Assembly: GCF_002000245.1 (NCBI RefSeq)
Contig: NZ_MTCM01000001.1
Coordinates: 620,001-684,000 of the forward strand
Direction: 5' to 3'
From: Sphingobacterium sp. CZ-UAM
Lineage (GTDB): Bacteria > Bacteroidota > Bacteroidia > Sphingobacteriales > Sphingobacteriaceae
DNA: 64,000 bases
Shown one piece after another: positions 52,035 to 61,525 of this stretch (positions are counted from its first letter, which is position 1; each line of letters starts with the position of its first letter). The notes below the pieces were generated by a model. It was not told the origin of the DNA, did no database searches, and worked only from the letters and a program-made list of their open reading frames with translations. Both the position numbers and the translations under genes were made by a program.

Positions 52035-53210
52035 TCTTTGTTTTTCCTTGATCAATAGCCCTAGTTCGCGACCAGTGGCTCCTGCAACGGAGGTATTTTC
52101 CTGTGCCCTTCTGAATAGGTAAGGCATTACTGCTTTAACCGGACCATAAGGCATATATTTAGCGACATTGTAGCCATGAGCAGCCAGATTAAAACTTAAA
52201 TTGTCTGACATTCCCAGCAATTGTGCAAAATAGATACGATCTGTTGATCTGTCGATACCACGTTTGTCTATTTCCTCTGCCAGTAACATGCTACTGTCTT
52301 CGTTATGCGTACCCGCCATCAGTCCGAAGTTGTCCAGGTGATCCAAGATAAATTCAATGGCTTCATTGTAATCTCTATCGGAAGCCGCTTTATTTGGTTG
52401 GATAGGATCTGCATATCCCATTTGCGCAGCGCGGGCACGTTCGATCTCCATATAGGCTCCACGAACTATTTTTGCACCCATATGGAATCCTCTGATCTTG
52501 GCATATTCAAAATCAGCTTTTAGAGAAGCCAACTTGTCGCTACGGTATAATTGGTAGGTATTATATACAATAGGTTTTTCCATATTGTATTTCTCCATCA
52601 TCTCCCGAGCGATGTCATCAATGGCATCCTGGATCCATGAATGTTCGGCATCGACCAATACCTTTACACCCGCTTCATGACAAGCTTTACAGATGCGGTC
52701 GGTACGGTCAAGCATACGTTGGTATTCTGCCTGCTCTGATTCTGTTAATGTTTGTTTCGCATTAACCTTCTCGAACAATTCAAAACGGCCTAATCCCGTC
52801 GGTTTGAATACTGAAAACGGAATATACTTATTCTTGCTCGCTGCGGAGACCGTACGCAGTACTTCATTGCAACAGGCATCAAAAGCAATTTCGGTCTCTT
52901 CGCCTTCAACCGAATAGTCCAAAATCGTACCAACACCATTTTCACCCAATTCATTAATGGCTGTTTCACAACCTTCAATGGTTTCTCCTCCACAAAAATG
53001 TTTGAAGATCGTACTACGGATTATACCCTGGATCGGTAATCCAATGTTCAGCGCAAAGTTGGTCATGGATGGACCTACTTTTGTCAAAAAGTTATTCGCT
53101 ATTATTTTGAATAACCAATACGCTCTTTCTAAATCCTTATCGCTTTTACTTTTAAAAGCAATCTCTGTATTATCAAAGGACAATGTTCTGGGCTCAGAAT
53201 TCTCAATCAT
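52014..53210 (-). CDS. Proline dehydrogenase
   Basis: Length 398 residues from ATG 53210 (a TTG five codons upstream is less likely). TIM-barrel FAD enzyme; motifs include FSVFKPTGLGRFELFEK, VLVDAEHSW, KIVRGAYMEIERARA, GTHNEDSS and QLLGMSDNLSFNLA near the C-terminus, all typical. Catalyses proline to pyrroline-5-carboxylate, first step of proline use. The dehydrogenase for the second step is not adjacent. Confidence 0.95.
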   Translation of the reverse strand: MIENSEPRTLSFDNTEIAFKSKSDKDLERAYWLFKIIANNFLTKVGPSMTNFALNIGLPIQGIIRSTIFKHFCGGETIEGCETAINELGENGVGTILDYSVEGEETEIAFDACCNEVLRTVSAASKNKYIPFSVFKPTGLGRFELFEKVNAKQTLTESEQAEYQRMLDRTDRICKACHEAGVKVLVDAEHSWIQDAIDDIAREMMEKYNMEKPIVYNTYQLYRSDKLASLKADFEYAKIRGFHMGAKIVRGAYMEIERARAAQMGYADPIQPNKAASDRDYNEAIEFILDHLDNFGLMAGTHNEDSSMLLAEEIDKRGIDRSTDRIYFAQLLGMSDNLSFNLAAHGYNVAKYMPYGPVKAVMPYLFRRAQENTSVAGATGRELGLLIKEKQRRKASRR

Positions 53211-53271
53211 AATCTTTATTTGCAATAAGGCAAATGTAGCAATTTAGTAAGCATTAAAACGATGATTATTC

Positions 53272-53301
53272 TTGTATTCCTCGGTTAAACCACTATTTTT
53301 G
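53272..53301 (+). promoter_or_regulatory. Promoter of the S4-protein/aroB operon
   Basis: TTG at 53272-53274, a 19-base spacer and TATTTTTG at 53294-53301, a full consensus match. The predicted transcript start falls on or next to the ATG at 53306, so the mRNA may be leaderless. Confidence 0.6.
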
Positions 53302-53305
53302 TGAA

Positions 53306-53512
53306 ATGCAAGAATTTAAAATCGAAGGGGAATATATACAGCTTATCCAGTTACTTAAAGCTTTAAATTGGGTAGAGCATGGTGCTATGGCTCAGTGGGT
53401 TGTTGCTGAAGGTTATGTGAAGTATAACGGTCAGATTGATTATCGGAAAAGACTGAAATTGAAGCCTGGTGATGTTGTGGAATTCGACGGAATGGAAGTA
53501 AAATTGGTGTAA
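53306..53512 (+). CDS. RNA-binding S4 domain protein (YaaA/YbcJ-like)
   Basis: Length 68 residues, essentially a lone S4 fold: IQLIQLLKALNWVEHGAMAQWVVAEGYVKYNG and KLKPGDVVEFDG. Such proteins bind structured RNA and may take part in ribosome or tRNA handling. Located 50 bases before aroB, likely co-transcribed. Confidence 0.9.
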   Translation: MQEFKIEGEYIQLIQLLKALNWVEHGAMAQWVVAEGYVKYNGQIDYRKRLKLKPGDVVEFDGMEVKLV

Positions 53513-53562
53513 TATTAAACAATATTGGTAAATAGAAAACTTAAACCTTAAAGAATCGTAGA

Positions 53563-54630
53563 ATGGAAGTCATAGAAAGTTTGGGCTATCAGGTATATTT
53601 TGATGATACGTTGGCCTCTTTGGAGACGTTTTTAGCTGAACGTAATTATTCAAAAATCATCGTTTTGGTAGATAGCAATACTTTAGACAATTGTTTGCCT
53701 TTGTTTCAACAGGCCCTACCTAATTTATCCAACTATGATGTCATAGAAGTAGATCCGGGGGAAGAAAATAAAAATATAGATTTCTGTATAGGGGTCTGGC
53801 AGAATATGCTTGATTTTGGTGCTGACCGACATTCGCTGCTGATTAATCTCGGCGGAGGCGTTGTGACTGATATGGGAGGTTTCGCAGCATCTACTTTTAA
53901 GCGTGGAATGGACTTTATTCAGATTCCCACAACCTTGCTTTCGCAGGTAGATGCTTCTGTCGGCGGAAAGACCGGAATCGATATGGGAAGTGTGAAAAAT
54001 ATAATCGGAACATTTGCTCAACCTCAGGCTGTGTTTATCTCAAGCCAGTTTTTAAAAACATTGGATCAGAGACAATTGATATCTGGATTTGCAGAAGTTA
54101 TCAAACACGGGCTGATCTTTGACCGGGCATATTATGAGCGTGTGAAAATGCTCGATATAACGCAGGTGGACAATACGCTGGTCAAACATTCCGTTTCTAT
54201 AAAGAATAAAGTGGTCCTGGATGATCCCAAAGAAAAGGGGCTTCGTAAGATCCTGAATTTCGGACATACAATCGGTCATGCCATTGAGGGCTATTCGTTG
54301 TTGAATGATCGCAAGCCTTTATTACACGGCGAAGCTATTGCCATTGGGATGATTTGTGAAGGTTATCTTTCTTATAAATTGAATGGCCTTTCCTTGGATG
54401 AATTGAATGACCTGATTGCCACTTTTAGAAGGTACTTTACGGATTATGCCTTTAGTTCAGCTATAGATACAACTTTGTTGGATCTGATGCGTAACGATAA
54501 GAAAAACTTATCCAACCAGATCGGCTTTGCGCTCCTTGATAAAATAGGTAGCTGTCAGTATGATATTTTCGTCTCTGAGGACGATATTATCGAAAGCCTT
54601 GATTTCTACCGTGAGCTAATCAGCGGCTAG
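53563..54630 (+). CDS. aroB: 3-Dehydroquinate synthase
   Basis: Length 355 residues. NAD-binding part with LINLGGGVVTDMGGF and IPTTLLSQVDASVGGKTGID; zinc-site region FAEVIKHG and LRKILNFGHTIGHAIEGYS with conserved His, and LLHGEAIAIGM. Converts DAHP to 3-dehydroquinate in the shikimate pathway. Standard size for the family. Confidence 0.96.
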   Translation: MEVIESLGYQVYFDDTLASLETFLAERNYSKIIVLVDSNTLDNCLPLFQQALPNLSNYDVIEVDPGEENKNIDFCIGVWQNMLDFGADRHSLLINLGGGVVTDMGGFAASTFKRGMDFIQIPTTLLSQVDASVGGKTGIDMGSVKNIIGTFAQPQAVFISSQFLKTLDQRQLISGFAEVIKHGLIFDRAYYERVKMLDITQVDNTLVKHSVSIKNKVVLDDPKEKGLRKILNFGHTIGHAIEGYSLLNDRKPLLHGEAIAIGMICEGYLSYKLNGLSLDELNDLIATFRRYFTDYAFSSAIDTTLLDLMRNDKKNLSNQIGFALLDKIGSCQYDIFVSEDDIIESLDFYRELISG

Positions 54631-54637
54631 AATAATG

Positions 54638-54673
54638 GAAAAGCTGTGTACAGGGAGAGTGCACAGCTTTTTT
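54638..54673 (+). terminator. Intrinsic terminator after aroB
   Basis: AAAAGCTGTG / CACAGCTTTT stem (10 bp) with a 13-base loop, followed by further T residues. Confidence 0.85.
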
Positions 54674-54768
54674 GACGATACTCTACGTTTTTAATACATA
54701 AAAAAGTGCTGTGAATTAAACTTGTGGAGAATAACCTAAACTAAATTCTAATTATAACCATTTAAATC

Positions 54769-55482
54769 ATGAGTAAACTCTTCATTTTTTTATTTTCTCT
54801 TTTTACGGTAACATTGACCGCTAATGCTCAAAAACAGGTACTGATTTTTAGTAAAACACAGGGATTTAGGCACGGTAGTATCGAAAAGGGAGCCCGGGTT
54901 CTTAAACAATTATTGGATAAGGAAAAGATCAGTTCAAACCATTCGGAAGATGCCGCCTTATTTACGGACCAAGGTTTGAAAAAATACGATGCTATTATCT
55001 TTTTAAGCACTACCGGAGATATTTTAGATAGCAACCAGCAAGATGCATTTATGCGTTATATTCAGTCGGGCAAAGGTTTTGTAGGGATTCATGCAGCCAC
55101 AGATACCGAATTTGACTGGCCTTGGTACAACGGTTTGGTAGGGGCTTATTTTACATCTCATCCAGCTGTACAGCAGGCGAAGATAGATGTTCTCGATAGG
55201 AAACATGCGGCTACCAAACATCTTGAGCCTACATGGCTGCATAAGGATGAATGGTATAACTTTAAAGATGTCAAAGAGGGTCTACATGTATTGATGAATT
55301 TGGATGAGAAGAGTTATAACGGAGGAAAAATGGGGGATCATCACCCGATCTCATGGAGTCAAAATTATGATGGTGGAAAGGTTTTCTATACTGGATTGGG
55401 GCACACAGAAGAGTCATATGATGAGCCAGCGTTTCAAAAACATCTGATTGGAGGTATTTTATCTGTACTTCCGAAAAAATAG
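54769..55482 (+). CDS. Secreted ThuA-domain protein
   Basis: Length 237 residues; signal peptide 1-20 (ending NAQ). The ThuA domain is clear from VLIFSKTQGFRHGSIEKG, GFVGIHAATDTEFDWPWYNGLVGAYF and GHHPISW/GLGHTEESY. The family is related to class-I glutamine amidotransferase folds and takes part in trehalose or sugar ketone metabolism in some bacteria. Exported form suggests periplasmic glycan work. Monocistronic. Confidence 0.93.
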   Translation: MSKLFIFLFSLFTVTLTANAQKQVLIFSKTQGFRHGSIEKGARVLKQLLDKEKISSNHSEDAALFTDQGLKKYDAIIFLSTTGDILDSNQQDAFMRYIQSGKGFVGIHAATDTEFDWPWYNGLVGAYFTSHPAVQQAKIDVLDRKHAATKHLEPTWLHKDEWYNFKDVKEGLHVLMNLDEKSYNGGKMGDHHPISWSQNYDGGKVFYTGLGHTEESYDEPAFQKHLIGGILSVLPKK

Positions 55483-55555
55483 TGCAAGCTGTCTAAATTT
55501 ACTTATAGATACATGATGACTTGTATGTCTTCATGTTAAGGGGATAATATGTCCA

Positions 55556-55593
55556 ATACCCCATCATTGATTATCAATGATGGGGTATTTTTA
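55556..55593 (+). terminator. Intrinsic terminator after ThuA gene
   Basis: Perfect 15-bp stem ATACCCCATCATTGA / TCAATGATGGGGTAT with a 3-base loop and a T-run. Very strong and close to the converging receptor gene. Confidence 0.9.
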
Positions 55594-55651
55594 TGTAGAG
55601 GAGACAGTTGCTCGTTTTTATGGAGCAGGCGTATTCTGGCAGCCTTAAGTG

Positions 55652-57538
55652 TTAGTAAGTGAATTTATATTTTGCACCTAAGCTTAACCATCTTCCGGGC
55701 ATAGGAACCGCTGCAGCTTCAATATAGCTCTTGTCAAAAATATTCTGCATATCGGCGAAAATATTGAGCTCATTAAGCTGATAGGAAGCTCTTATATCTG
55801 CGATAAAATAATTCTTGTAGCTGATGCGCTCGTTGAAGCGGTTGGCTGTTGTCAGCATCCAGTTTTTATGACTCACCGTAAAATTGAGAATAACCTGATG
55901 CCTTAAATTTTCAATGGCATATTTGGAGCGGATTTCATCTTCAACGTTGATTTTCGGATTTAGATAGTTATAACTTAATGTGGTGTAATAGCGTGTGCTG
56001 GCCATTGGGTCATTGAGCTGATAACGAAAAGATCCATTAACGCCATCAACCGTATTTTTTCCAATATTCGAAGGTTTCCAGGGTACCACAGTTCCTTCCG
56101 GGGCCGGAGCGTCTGTCTTTTGCCAATCTATAAAATCATTTATATTTCGGTGGAAATAGCTTGCCTGAGCAACGATACGATCGGAAAGGTATTTGATTCC
56201 ACCTTCAATCTGATAAGCATTCTCTGAGGTCAGTTCAGGATTTCCGATATTGGCTGTCTGTTTGGTATAAAGGTCTGTAAAGGATGGAATGCGTTGGGCG
56301 GATCCGGCACTAAAAACAAATTTTAACTGTTCTGTCAGATTATAACCCAAGTCAAGTCCCGGAAATACCTGCCAGCCAAATTTGGAGTTATAATTTACAT
56401 AGGCTCCCGCATTGATCATTAATCTGGCAATTGCTTCGGTCTTGAACTCGAAATAACCGCCATAATTTTCGCGATTATGGGTGCCAATGGCGGTACTGCT
56501 GATCCGCTCGAACCGGCTTTCCAATCCAAGGCCAAAAGTTCCGTAATGCTGTTCTAAAGCGGCATTTACTTCGGCTCCAAAAACATTGCTATAATGTTTT
56601 GACCGTCCTTTGCTGCTCTGTTTTCCGAGATACCAATATTCGTCTTCATTATATCTGTTACTGATTCGTGGGCTGATGGAAAAGTCTTTGCTCAACTGAT
56701 GTTTCGACTGCAGGGATGAGAATGCTGTTTTAACTTGTTCATATGCTTCTTTGTCGGTTGGGGCAGCATAATATCCGTTGGCACCAAATTGATTGTTAAT
56801 ATAGCCGAAGTTCGCTTTTATTTGATTGGATGCATTGGGCTGATAAGTTCCGTCGTAATACAATTTGTTGTTATTGGAGGCTGTATTGTAGCGCTGACCA
56901 TTGGAATCTTCATGCCCAAAATAGATTCCATGGCTCGTCAGTCCACTGCTAAATTGCGCGCCTAATTGGGCGCCTTTGCCGTAATATTTACCAGAGTTTG
57001 TCTGTTCATTATCTTTAAATGAGGAGCCTCCATAGACCTGTGCACTAATCTGGTTGGATTCGATTTTTTTTGTAACGATATTAATTGCTCCAGTTAGCGC
57101 ATTGATGCCAAAGATACGTGATGCCGGACCTCTGATTATTTCGATACGTTCGATGGCCTCCACAGGTACAGGGAAATTCATGTTATGGTGCGAGGACTGT
57201 GGATCCATAATTTTAACTCCATTTAATAGGATAGCAGTTTGTTCAAATGAGCCACCATCTATACTGACATCAGCCTGTGAACCAAAGGGGCCTCTTTGGC
57301 GTACATCTACACCAGGTATATTTGTCAATAGTTCGTTAATGGAACGGTTTGGTAGGCGTTGAATATCCTCTTGTGTGAGTATATGTATATTTTTACTTTG
57401 CTTTGAAAAGGGGATCTGGAGCCTGTTCTGATTAATAATGACTTCGTTTAATGCTGTGGTATCCCTTACTTGTGCATAGGTGGCACTTACAGTCAGCATA
57501 ATGGCGAGCTTCGTTAGCGCTGTTTTTTTGTTCAACAT
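55652..57538 (-). CDS. TonB-dependent receptor (BtuB-like size)
   Basis: Length 628 residues; signal peptide 1-22. A TonB-box-like segment (TALNEVIINQNRL), plug (about 45-155 with SINELLTNIPGVDVRQRG and RIEIIRGPASRIFGINALTGAINIVTK), and a 22-strand barrel ending YKFTY. Small for the family and without N-terminal extension, so a substrate such as a cobalamin-type cofactor or siderophore is likely. No cobalamin riboswitch was recognised upstream, so B12 is unproven. Confidence 0.92.
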   Translation of the reverse strand: MLNKKTALTKLAIMLTVSATYAQVRDTTALNEVIINQNRLQIPFSKQSKNIHILTQEDIQRLPNRSINELLTNIPGVDVRQRGPFGSQADVSIDGGSFEQTAILLNGVKIMDPQSSHHNMNFPVPVEAIERIEIIRGPASRIFGINALTGAINIVTKKIESNQISAQVYGGSSFKDNEQTNSGKYYGKGAQLGAQFSSGLTSHGIYFGHEDSNGQRYNTASNNNKLYYDGTYQPNASNQIKANFGYINNQFGANGYYAAPTDKEAYEQVKTAFSSLQSKHQLSKDFSISPRISNRYNEDEYWYLGKQSSKGRSKHYSNVFGAEVNAALEQHYGTFGLGLESRFERISSTAIGTHNRENYGGYFEFKTEAIARLMINAGAYVNYNSKFGWQVFPGLDLGYNLTEQLKFVFSAGSAQRIPSFTDLYTKQTANIGNPELTSENAYQIEGGIKYLSDRIVAQASYFHRNINDFIDWQKTDAPAPEGTVVPWKPSNIGKNTVDGVNGSFRYQLNDPMASTRYYTTLSYNYLNPKINVEDEIRSKYAIENLRHQVILNFTVSHKNWMLTTANRFNERISYKNYFIADIRASYQLNELNIFADMQNIFDKSYIEAAAVPMPGRWLSLGAKYKFTY

Positions 57539-57632
57539 AATTTCATTTAATTTTCCTAATACTCACAAACGAACCTGGTTTTAAAGAGATCTGATAGGCT
57601 CTTTTTGCCTTTTGTCGATTGAAGTCCTTTTC

Positions 57633-57670
57633 CGTGATTTCGCGGTTATTCGCGGTTATTAAAAATCACG
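57633..57670. repeat. Hairpin holding a 10-bp tandem repeat upstream of the receptor gene
   Basis: CGTGATTT / AAATCACG pair (8 bp) and enclose CGCGGTTATT repeated twice in tandem (57641-57660). It lies between the zinc phospholipase-like gene and the receptor start, possibly a regulatory leader. Confidence 0.5.
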
Positions 57671-57775
57671 CTGAGGATCATAGGTTTTATGCCGCAAAAC
57701 TAATTCAGTTGGTTTAGAAAGTAAATAGTCCGGCACTAATATTGTGTGTAGTCCGGTGGGTTATTTGACATCTGC

Positions 57776-58729
57776 TTACATCCATTCTTCGCGGCCGATA
57801 CGTTTTTTATCCTGTGTAGCAATGCTGTCCTGTTTATTTTCAAGTTGGATTTTAGCCGTAGGGGCAAGGTTGGGCTGGCCAGCTTCGAGCCAGGCAGAGT
57901 ACCAATAGGAGGCCACGCGGAGAATTGTTTTACGCATTCTTCGTTCTACCATCCCGTTCAATGCATGGTGATAGGCCTTTGCATAATTATCGGAATAGGT
58001 CCATAGCAATTGATTATTCCGTTCGATAAATGAGTTTTTTTGGGAGGCTTTAAATTTTTTATTGAGTAGTGATTCTATACTGAGCACAGAATCGACAAGT
58101 TGATTGCTTTCACGGACAATATTCCAGGCTTCGTTTAAAGGGTCTTCGATATAAATAGCTTTTCCCACAAGTAGGTTATACTTACCGGCAAACATTTCGG
58201 GAAGTCGGCTCTCCCAGAAAGCGTGAATGCCGATCTGATCTGTCAGCTGGCCATTATAATTTTTAGTGGTATGTAAGGGGACATGTGCATCTGCTATATA
58301 ATGCCCTAAATCTGCGGAGTGTTTGATAATTTTACTGTAGTCTTTGGATTGGAATGCTTTTACAAGTTTTATATAGGTGAAATTGATTTGCCAGGGAATA
58401 ATTCCGTTTTTAAGTAATTGACGTTCTTGAAATTTTTCCTTTGCTTGCGACCAATGTACGGGTATTGAATCGATCTGACGGTCTTCGCGGTAATCATCAA
58501 TATCTATAAAGTGCCGTGGTCCCTCGGCACTGTCGATAAAACAACGTTTGTCGGGGTCGACCGCTTTCTCGGTAATAAGGTCAATATTGGCCTTATAAAA
58601 ATTGGCTAACTTTGCTGGGAGTGCAAAAACGGCATAGTGATTGATTTTTTTATGCGCAAAAAATCCCCATGCATTAAATATAAGCAGCATAACAAAGGAA
58701 AGTATCAAAAGGAGAGGAGACCTTTTCAT
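57776..58729 (-). CDS. Zinc-dependent phospholipase C / S1-P1 nuclease-fold protein
   Basis: Length 317 residues with N-terminal hydrophobic segment. After cleavage the mature protein would begin near WGFFAHKKINHYAV, where the N-terminal Trp and following His are zinc ligands in this fold. Further ligands: HFIDIDDY, HSADLGHYIADAHVPLH and HAFWES. Cuts phospholipids or nucleic acids outside the cytoplasm. Separated from the receptor gene by 237 bases. Confidence 0.88.
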   Translation of the reverse strand: MKRSPLLLILSFVMLLIFNAWGFFAHKKINHYAVFALPAKLANFYKANIDLITEKAVDPDKRCFIDSAEGPRHFIDIDDYREDRQIDSIPVHWSQAKEKFQERQLLKNGIIPWQINFTYIKLVKAFQSKDYSKIIKHSADLGHYIADAHVPLHTTKNYNGQLTDQIGIHAFWESRLPEMFAGKYNLLVGKAIYIEDPLNEAWNIVRESNQLVDSVLSIESLLNKKFKASQKNSFIERNNQLLWTYSDNYAKAYHHALNGMVERRMRKTILRVASYWYSAWLEAGQPNLAPTAKIQLENKQDSIATQDKKRIGREEWM

Positions 58730-58903
58730 AGTAAATTGGTTATTAAATAATTGTTAATATTAAATATACATAAAAAGGAATAAAAAAGCGGTTAACGCTA
58801 TGGATTCTTTATATTAATTTATCTTATCTTAACATAGGTAAACAATAAAATAATATTGATAGTCGTTAAAATTCATTAATTTGCCTGCATAAATACAGTC
58901 ATT

Positions 58904-59890
58904 ATGAAAATATTGTACGCCGTACAAGGGACTGGCAATGGACACCTGAGCCGTGCTATGGATATTGTTCCCTGTTTGAAAGCCTTGGGAGAAGTGGATA
59001 TATTGGTCAGTGGAATTCAGGCCGATCTCTCGTTGCCTTTTGAAGTGAAGTATCGTTTTCATGGTTTAAGCTTTATTTTCGGTAAATCGGGCGGGGTAGA
59101 CCTGTGGAAAACCTTTATGAGTTCGACCATCCGCAAATTTACTAACGAGATAAAAAGCCTGCCAATCGAAGGTTACGATCTCGTGATTAATGATTTCGAA
59201 CCTATTTCAGCTTGGGCATGCCATTCTAAAGATCTGGACTGTATCGGTTTGAGTCATCAGATCGGGGCATTGGATCCTGCGAGTCCCAAACCTGAAGAAA
59301 GTGATATGTTGGGTAAGTTTATTATGAAGAATTACGCTCCTTCGACGTATTCTTATGGTTTTCATTTTAAAAGATATGCTAAAAATATTTATCCTCCAGT
59401 TATCCGGAATGCCGTACGCAATCTAAGTGTTTCGGACGAAGGACATTATACGGTCTATTTGCCGGCCTACGATGATGCACACCTGTTGAAACATTTAATG
59501 AAGTTCCCGGACGTCAAATGGGATGTCTTTAGCAAACATAATTCGAGACCTTTTGAGATGAAGAACGTAACCATTAAACCGATCAATAATCAGGCATTTA
59601 TTGAAAGTATGGCCTCGTCCTCCGGAGTTTTATGTGGTGCAGGTTTTGAAACCCCGGCAGAAGCCTTATATTTGAAAAAGAAACTATTGGTCGTCCCAAT
59701 GAAAAATCAGTATGAGCAACATCTAAATGCTGCATCACTGGAAGAAATGGGCGTTCCGGTGATTTCAAGTTTAAAACAGAAAAATATGCTGGCTATAGAA
59801 GCCTGGCTAAACAGTAAATCCAGGGTTGAAGTTGATTACCCTAATATAACGCAGGAAATTATTGAGGAAATTGTGCAAAAGCACCGTTAA
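58904..59890 (+). CDS. GT-B-fold glycosyltransferase (MurG-like family)
   Basis: Length 328 residues. Glycine loop VQGTGNGHLSRAMDIV at the N-terminus, and the nucleotide-sugar site GAGFETPAEALYLKKKLLVVPMKNQYEQHLNA near residues 245-275. Cytosolic or peripheral. Acceptor is unknown. Followed after 7 bases by the FKBP gene. Confidence 0.88.
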   Translation: MKILYAVQGTGNGHLSRAMDIVPCLKALGEVDILVSGIQADLSLPFEVKYRFHGLSFIFGKSGGVDLWKTFMSSTIRKFTNEIKSLPIEGYDLVINDFEPISAWACHSKDLDCIGLSHQIGALDPASPKPEESDMLGKFIMKNYAPSTYSYGFHFKRYAKNIYPPVIRNAVRNLSVSDEGHYTVYLPAYDDAHLLKHLMKFPDVKWDVFSKHNSRPFEMKNVTIKPINNQAFIESMASSSGVLCGAGFETPAEALYLKKKLLVVPMKNQYEQHLNAASLEEMGVPVISSLKQKNMLAIEAWLNSKSRVEVDYPNITQEIIEEIVQKHR

Positions 59891-59897
59891 GTAAAAC

Positions 59898-60629
59898 ATG
59901 AAATACATCACATTAGCCCTATTGTCTCTGACAACCGTAGCTGGATTTGCCCAGCAGAAAAAAAAGACCAGTACGGTCAAAAAAAAGATAACCACAACAA
60001 AAACAAGTTCAACCAATCTGTTGCCAACTAAGGCGGACTCGGTATCCTATGCATTCGGTATGGATATTGGAAAGTCGTTGAAATCTACCGAAGTAGCTTA
60101 TTTAAAAGCGGATGTTATCGCAAAAGCAATTACGGCCACACTAAAAAATGAGAAAACCTTATTGGAAGATGGACAAACAAGGGAAGTTATCCAAAAAGCC
60201 ATAATGGATATACGTGCTGAGAAAGAGGCTGTAAGTCGTGCTCAAGAAGATAAATTCTTTGCTGAAAACGCAAAAGTAGCAGGAATGAAAACGACAGCTG
60301 AAGGAATCCAATATATCGTATTAAACCAGGCAGAAGGTGCAAAACCTACAGCCAATGACGAAGTTACCGTACATTACCGCGGGACTTTATTGAACGGTAA
60401 GCAATTTGACAGTTCGTATGATCGCAATGAGCCATTGAAATTGTCATTGGGGCAGGTGATCAAAGGATGGCAAATTGGTATCCCATTGATGTCCAAAGGG
60501 GCTAAATATAAGTTTTTTATACCGAGCCGGCTCGCCTATGGTGAAAGGGCTACGGGTGAAATTCCAGCCAACAGTACTTTGGTATTTGAGGTAGAATTGC
60601 TTGATTTTAATACGAATGGAACAACGTAA
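59898..60629 (+). CDS. FKBP-type peptidyl-prolyl isomerase, exported
   Basis: Length 243 residues. Signal peptide 1-20, then a Lys/Thr/Ser-rich linker (about 21-42), helical N-terminal domain (about 45-130, FklB/Mip-like) and FKBP domain (about 140-238) with VTVHYRGTLLNGKQFDSSYDR, VIKGWQIGIPLMSKG and FFIPSRLAYGER. Assists folding of envelope proteins. Its last 14 bases overlap the next gene. Confidence 0.94.
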   Translation: MKYITLALLSLTTVAGFAQQKKKTSTVKKKITTTKTSSTNLLPTKADSVSYAFGMDIGKSLKSTEVAYLKADVIAKAITATLKNEKTLLEDGQTREVIQKAIMDIRAEKEAVSRAQEDKFFAENAKVAGMKTTAEGIQYIVLNQAEGAKPTANDEVTVHYRGTLLNGKQFDSSYDRNEPLKLSLGQVIKGWQIGIPLMSKGAKYKFFIPSRLAYGERATGEIPANSTLVFEVELLDFNTNGTT

Positions 60630-61521
60630 ATTAGGCAATACTGGCCTGATGGTTTCGGAAATTGGTTTGGGCTGTATGTCATTAAAAAGCAATCAGCCCA
60701 AACAATCCAAGGATATTATCCAAAAAGCTTTTGATAAGGGAATTACATTTTTTGACACCGCCGATCTTTATGATAAGGGCCAAAATGAAATGGTTGTCGG
60801 TGAAAGTGTGCAGGCCTTTCGTAAGCAGATTGTCCTGGCCAGTAAAGTAGGTAATCTCTGGCGGCCAGATGGCTCGGGCTGGGATTGGAAAGCATCAAAA
60901 GATTACATCGTTAGAGCTATTGAAGGGTCACTTTCGCGATTGAAAACCGATTATATTGATCTTTATCAGCTACACGGGGGTACCATAGAAGATCCAATAG
61001 ATGAAATCGTCGAGGCGTTTGAATTATTGAAGAAGCAAGGCAAGATACGTGCTTATGGGCTCTCGTCAATTCGTCCCAATGTTATTAAAGAATTTTTGTC
61101 CAAATCAACCATTTCGTCGGTGATGATGCAGTATAATTTATTGGATAGGCGGATTGAGGAGGAGATGGATGCATTATTGCGTACGAACAGTGTTGGCATC
61201 TTAGCCCGGGGAACACTGGCGAAAGGACTTTTAGTTAATAAACCGGTGGAAGCGTATCTTCAATATAGTTCAGGAGAGGTGGCACATGTGCTCCGCAATC
61301 TGGACAGCATGGCAAAACATTCGGGAAAAGACAGGGCGACGGAATCACTCTCTTATGTGCTTTCTAATCCTGCGGTAGCAACCGCAGTGGTAGGGATTAG
61401 TACTAAATTGCAGCTGGATGAATTGCTCTTAACAACAAAGCAGATCAGGCAATTAAATGAGGGAGATAAGAAGAAATTACTGGACGGTGTCCGGTCTTTA
61501 TATTATACCGAACACCGCTAA
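60616..61521 (+). CDS. Aldo/keto reductase
   Basis: Length 301 residues from ATG 60616 (MEQRKLGNTGLMVSEIGLG is the family start), overlapping the FKBP gene by 14 bases. The tetrad is complete: Asp47 and Tyr52 in FFDTADLYDKGQNE, Lys77 in LASKVG, and His120 in LYQLHGG. NADPH-dependent cytosolic reductase of the YajO/AKR type; substrate unknown. Confidence 0.94.
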   Translation: MEQRKLGNTGLMVSEIGLGCMSLKSNQPKQSKDIIQKAFDKGITFFDTADLYDKGQNEMVVGESVQAFRKQIVLASKVGNLWRPDGSGWDWKASKDYIVRAIEGSLSRLKTDYIDLYQLHGGTIEDPIDEIVEAFELLKKQGKIRAYGLSSIRPNVIKEFLSKSTISSVMMQYNLLDRRIEEEMDALLRTNSVGILARGTLAKGLLVNKPVEAYLQYSSGEVAHVLRNLDSMAKHSGKDRATESLSYVLSNPAVATAVVGISTKLQLDELLLTTKQIRQLNEGDKKKLLDGVRSLYYTEHR

Positions 61522-61525
61522 GGGT

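Noticed and set aside
57539..57775. Cobalamin riboswitch upstream of the BtuB-like receptor
   Set aside because: No B12-box-like sequence was found on the minus strand; only a short hairpin and tandem repeat are present.
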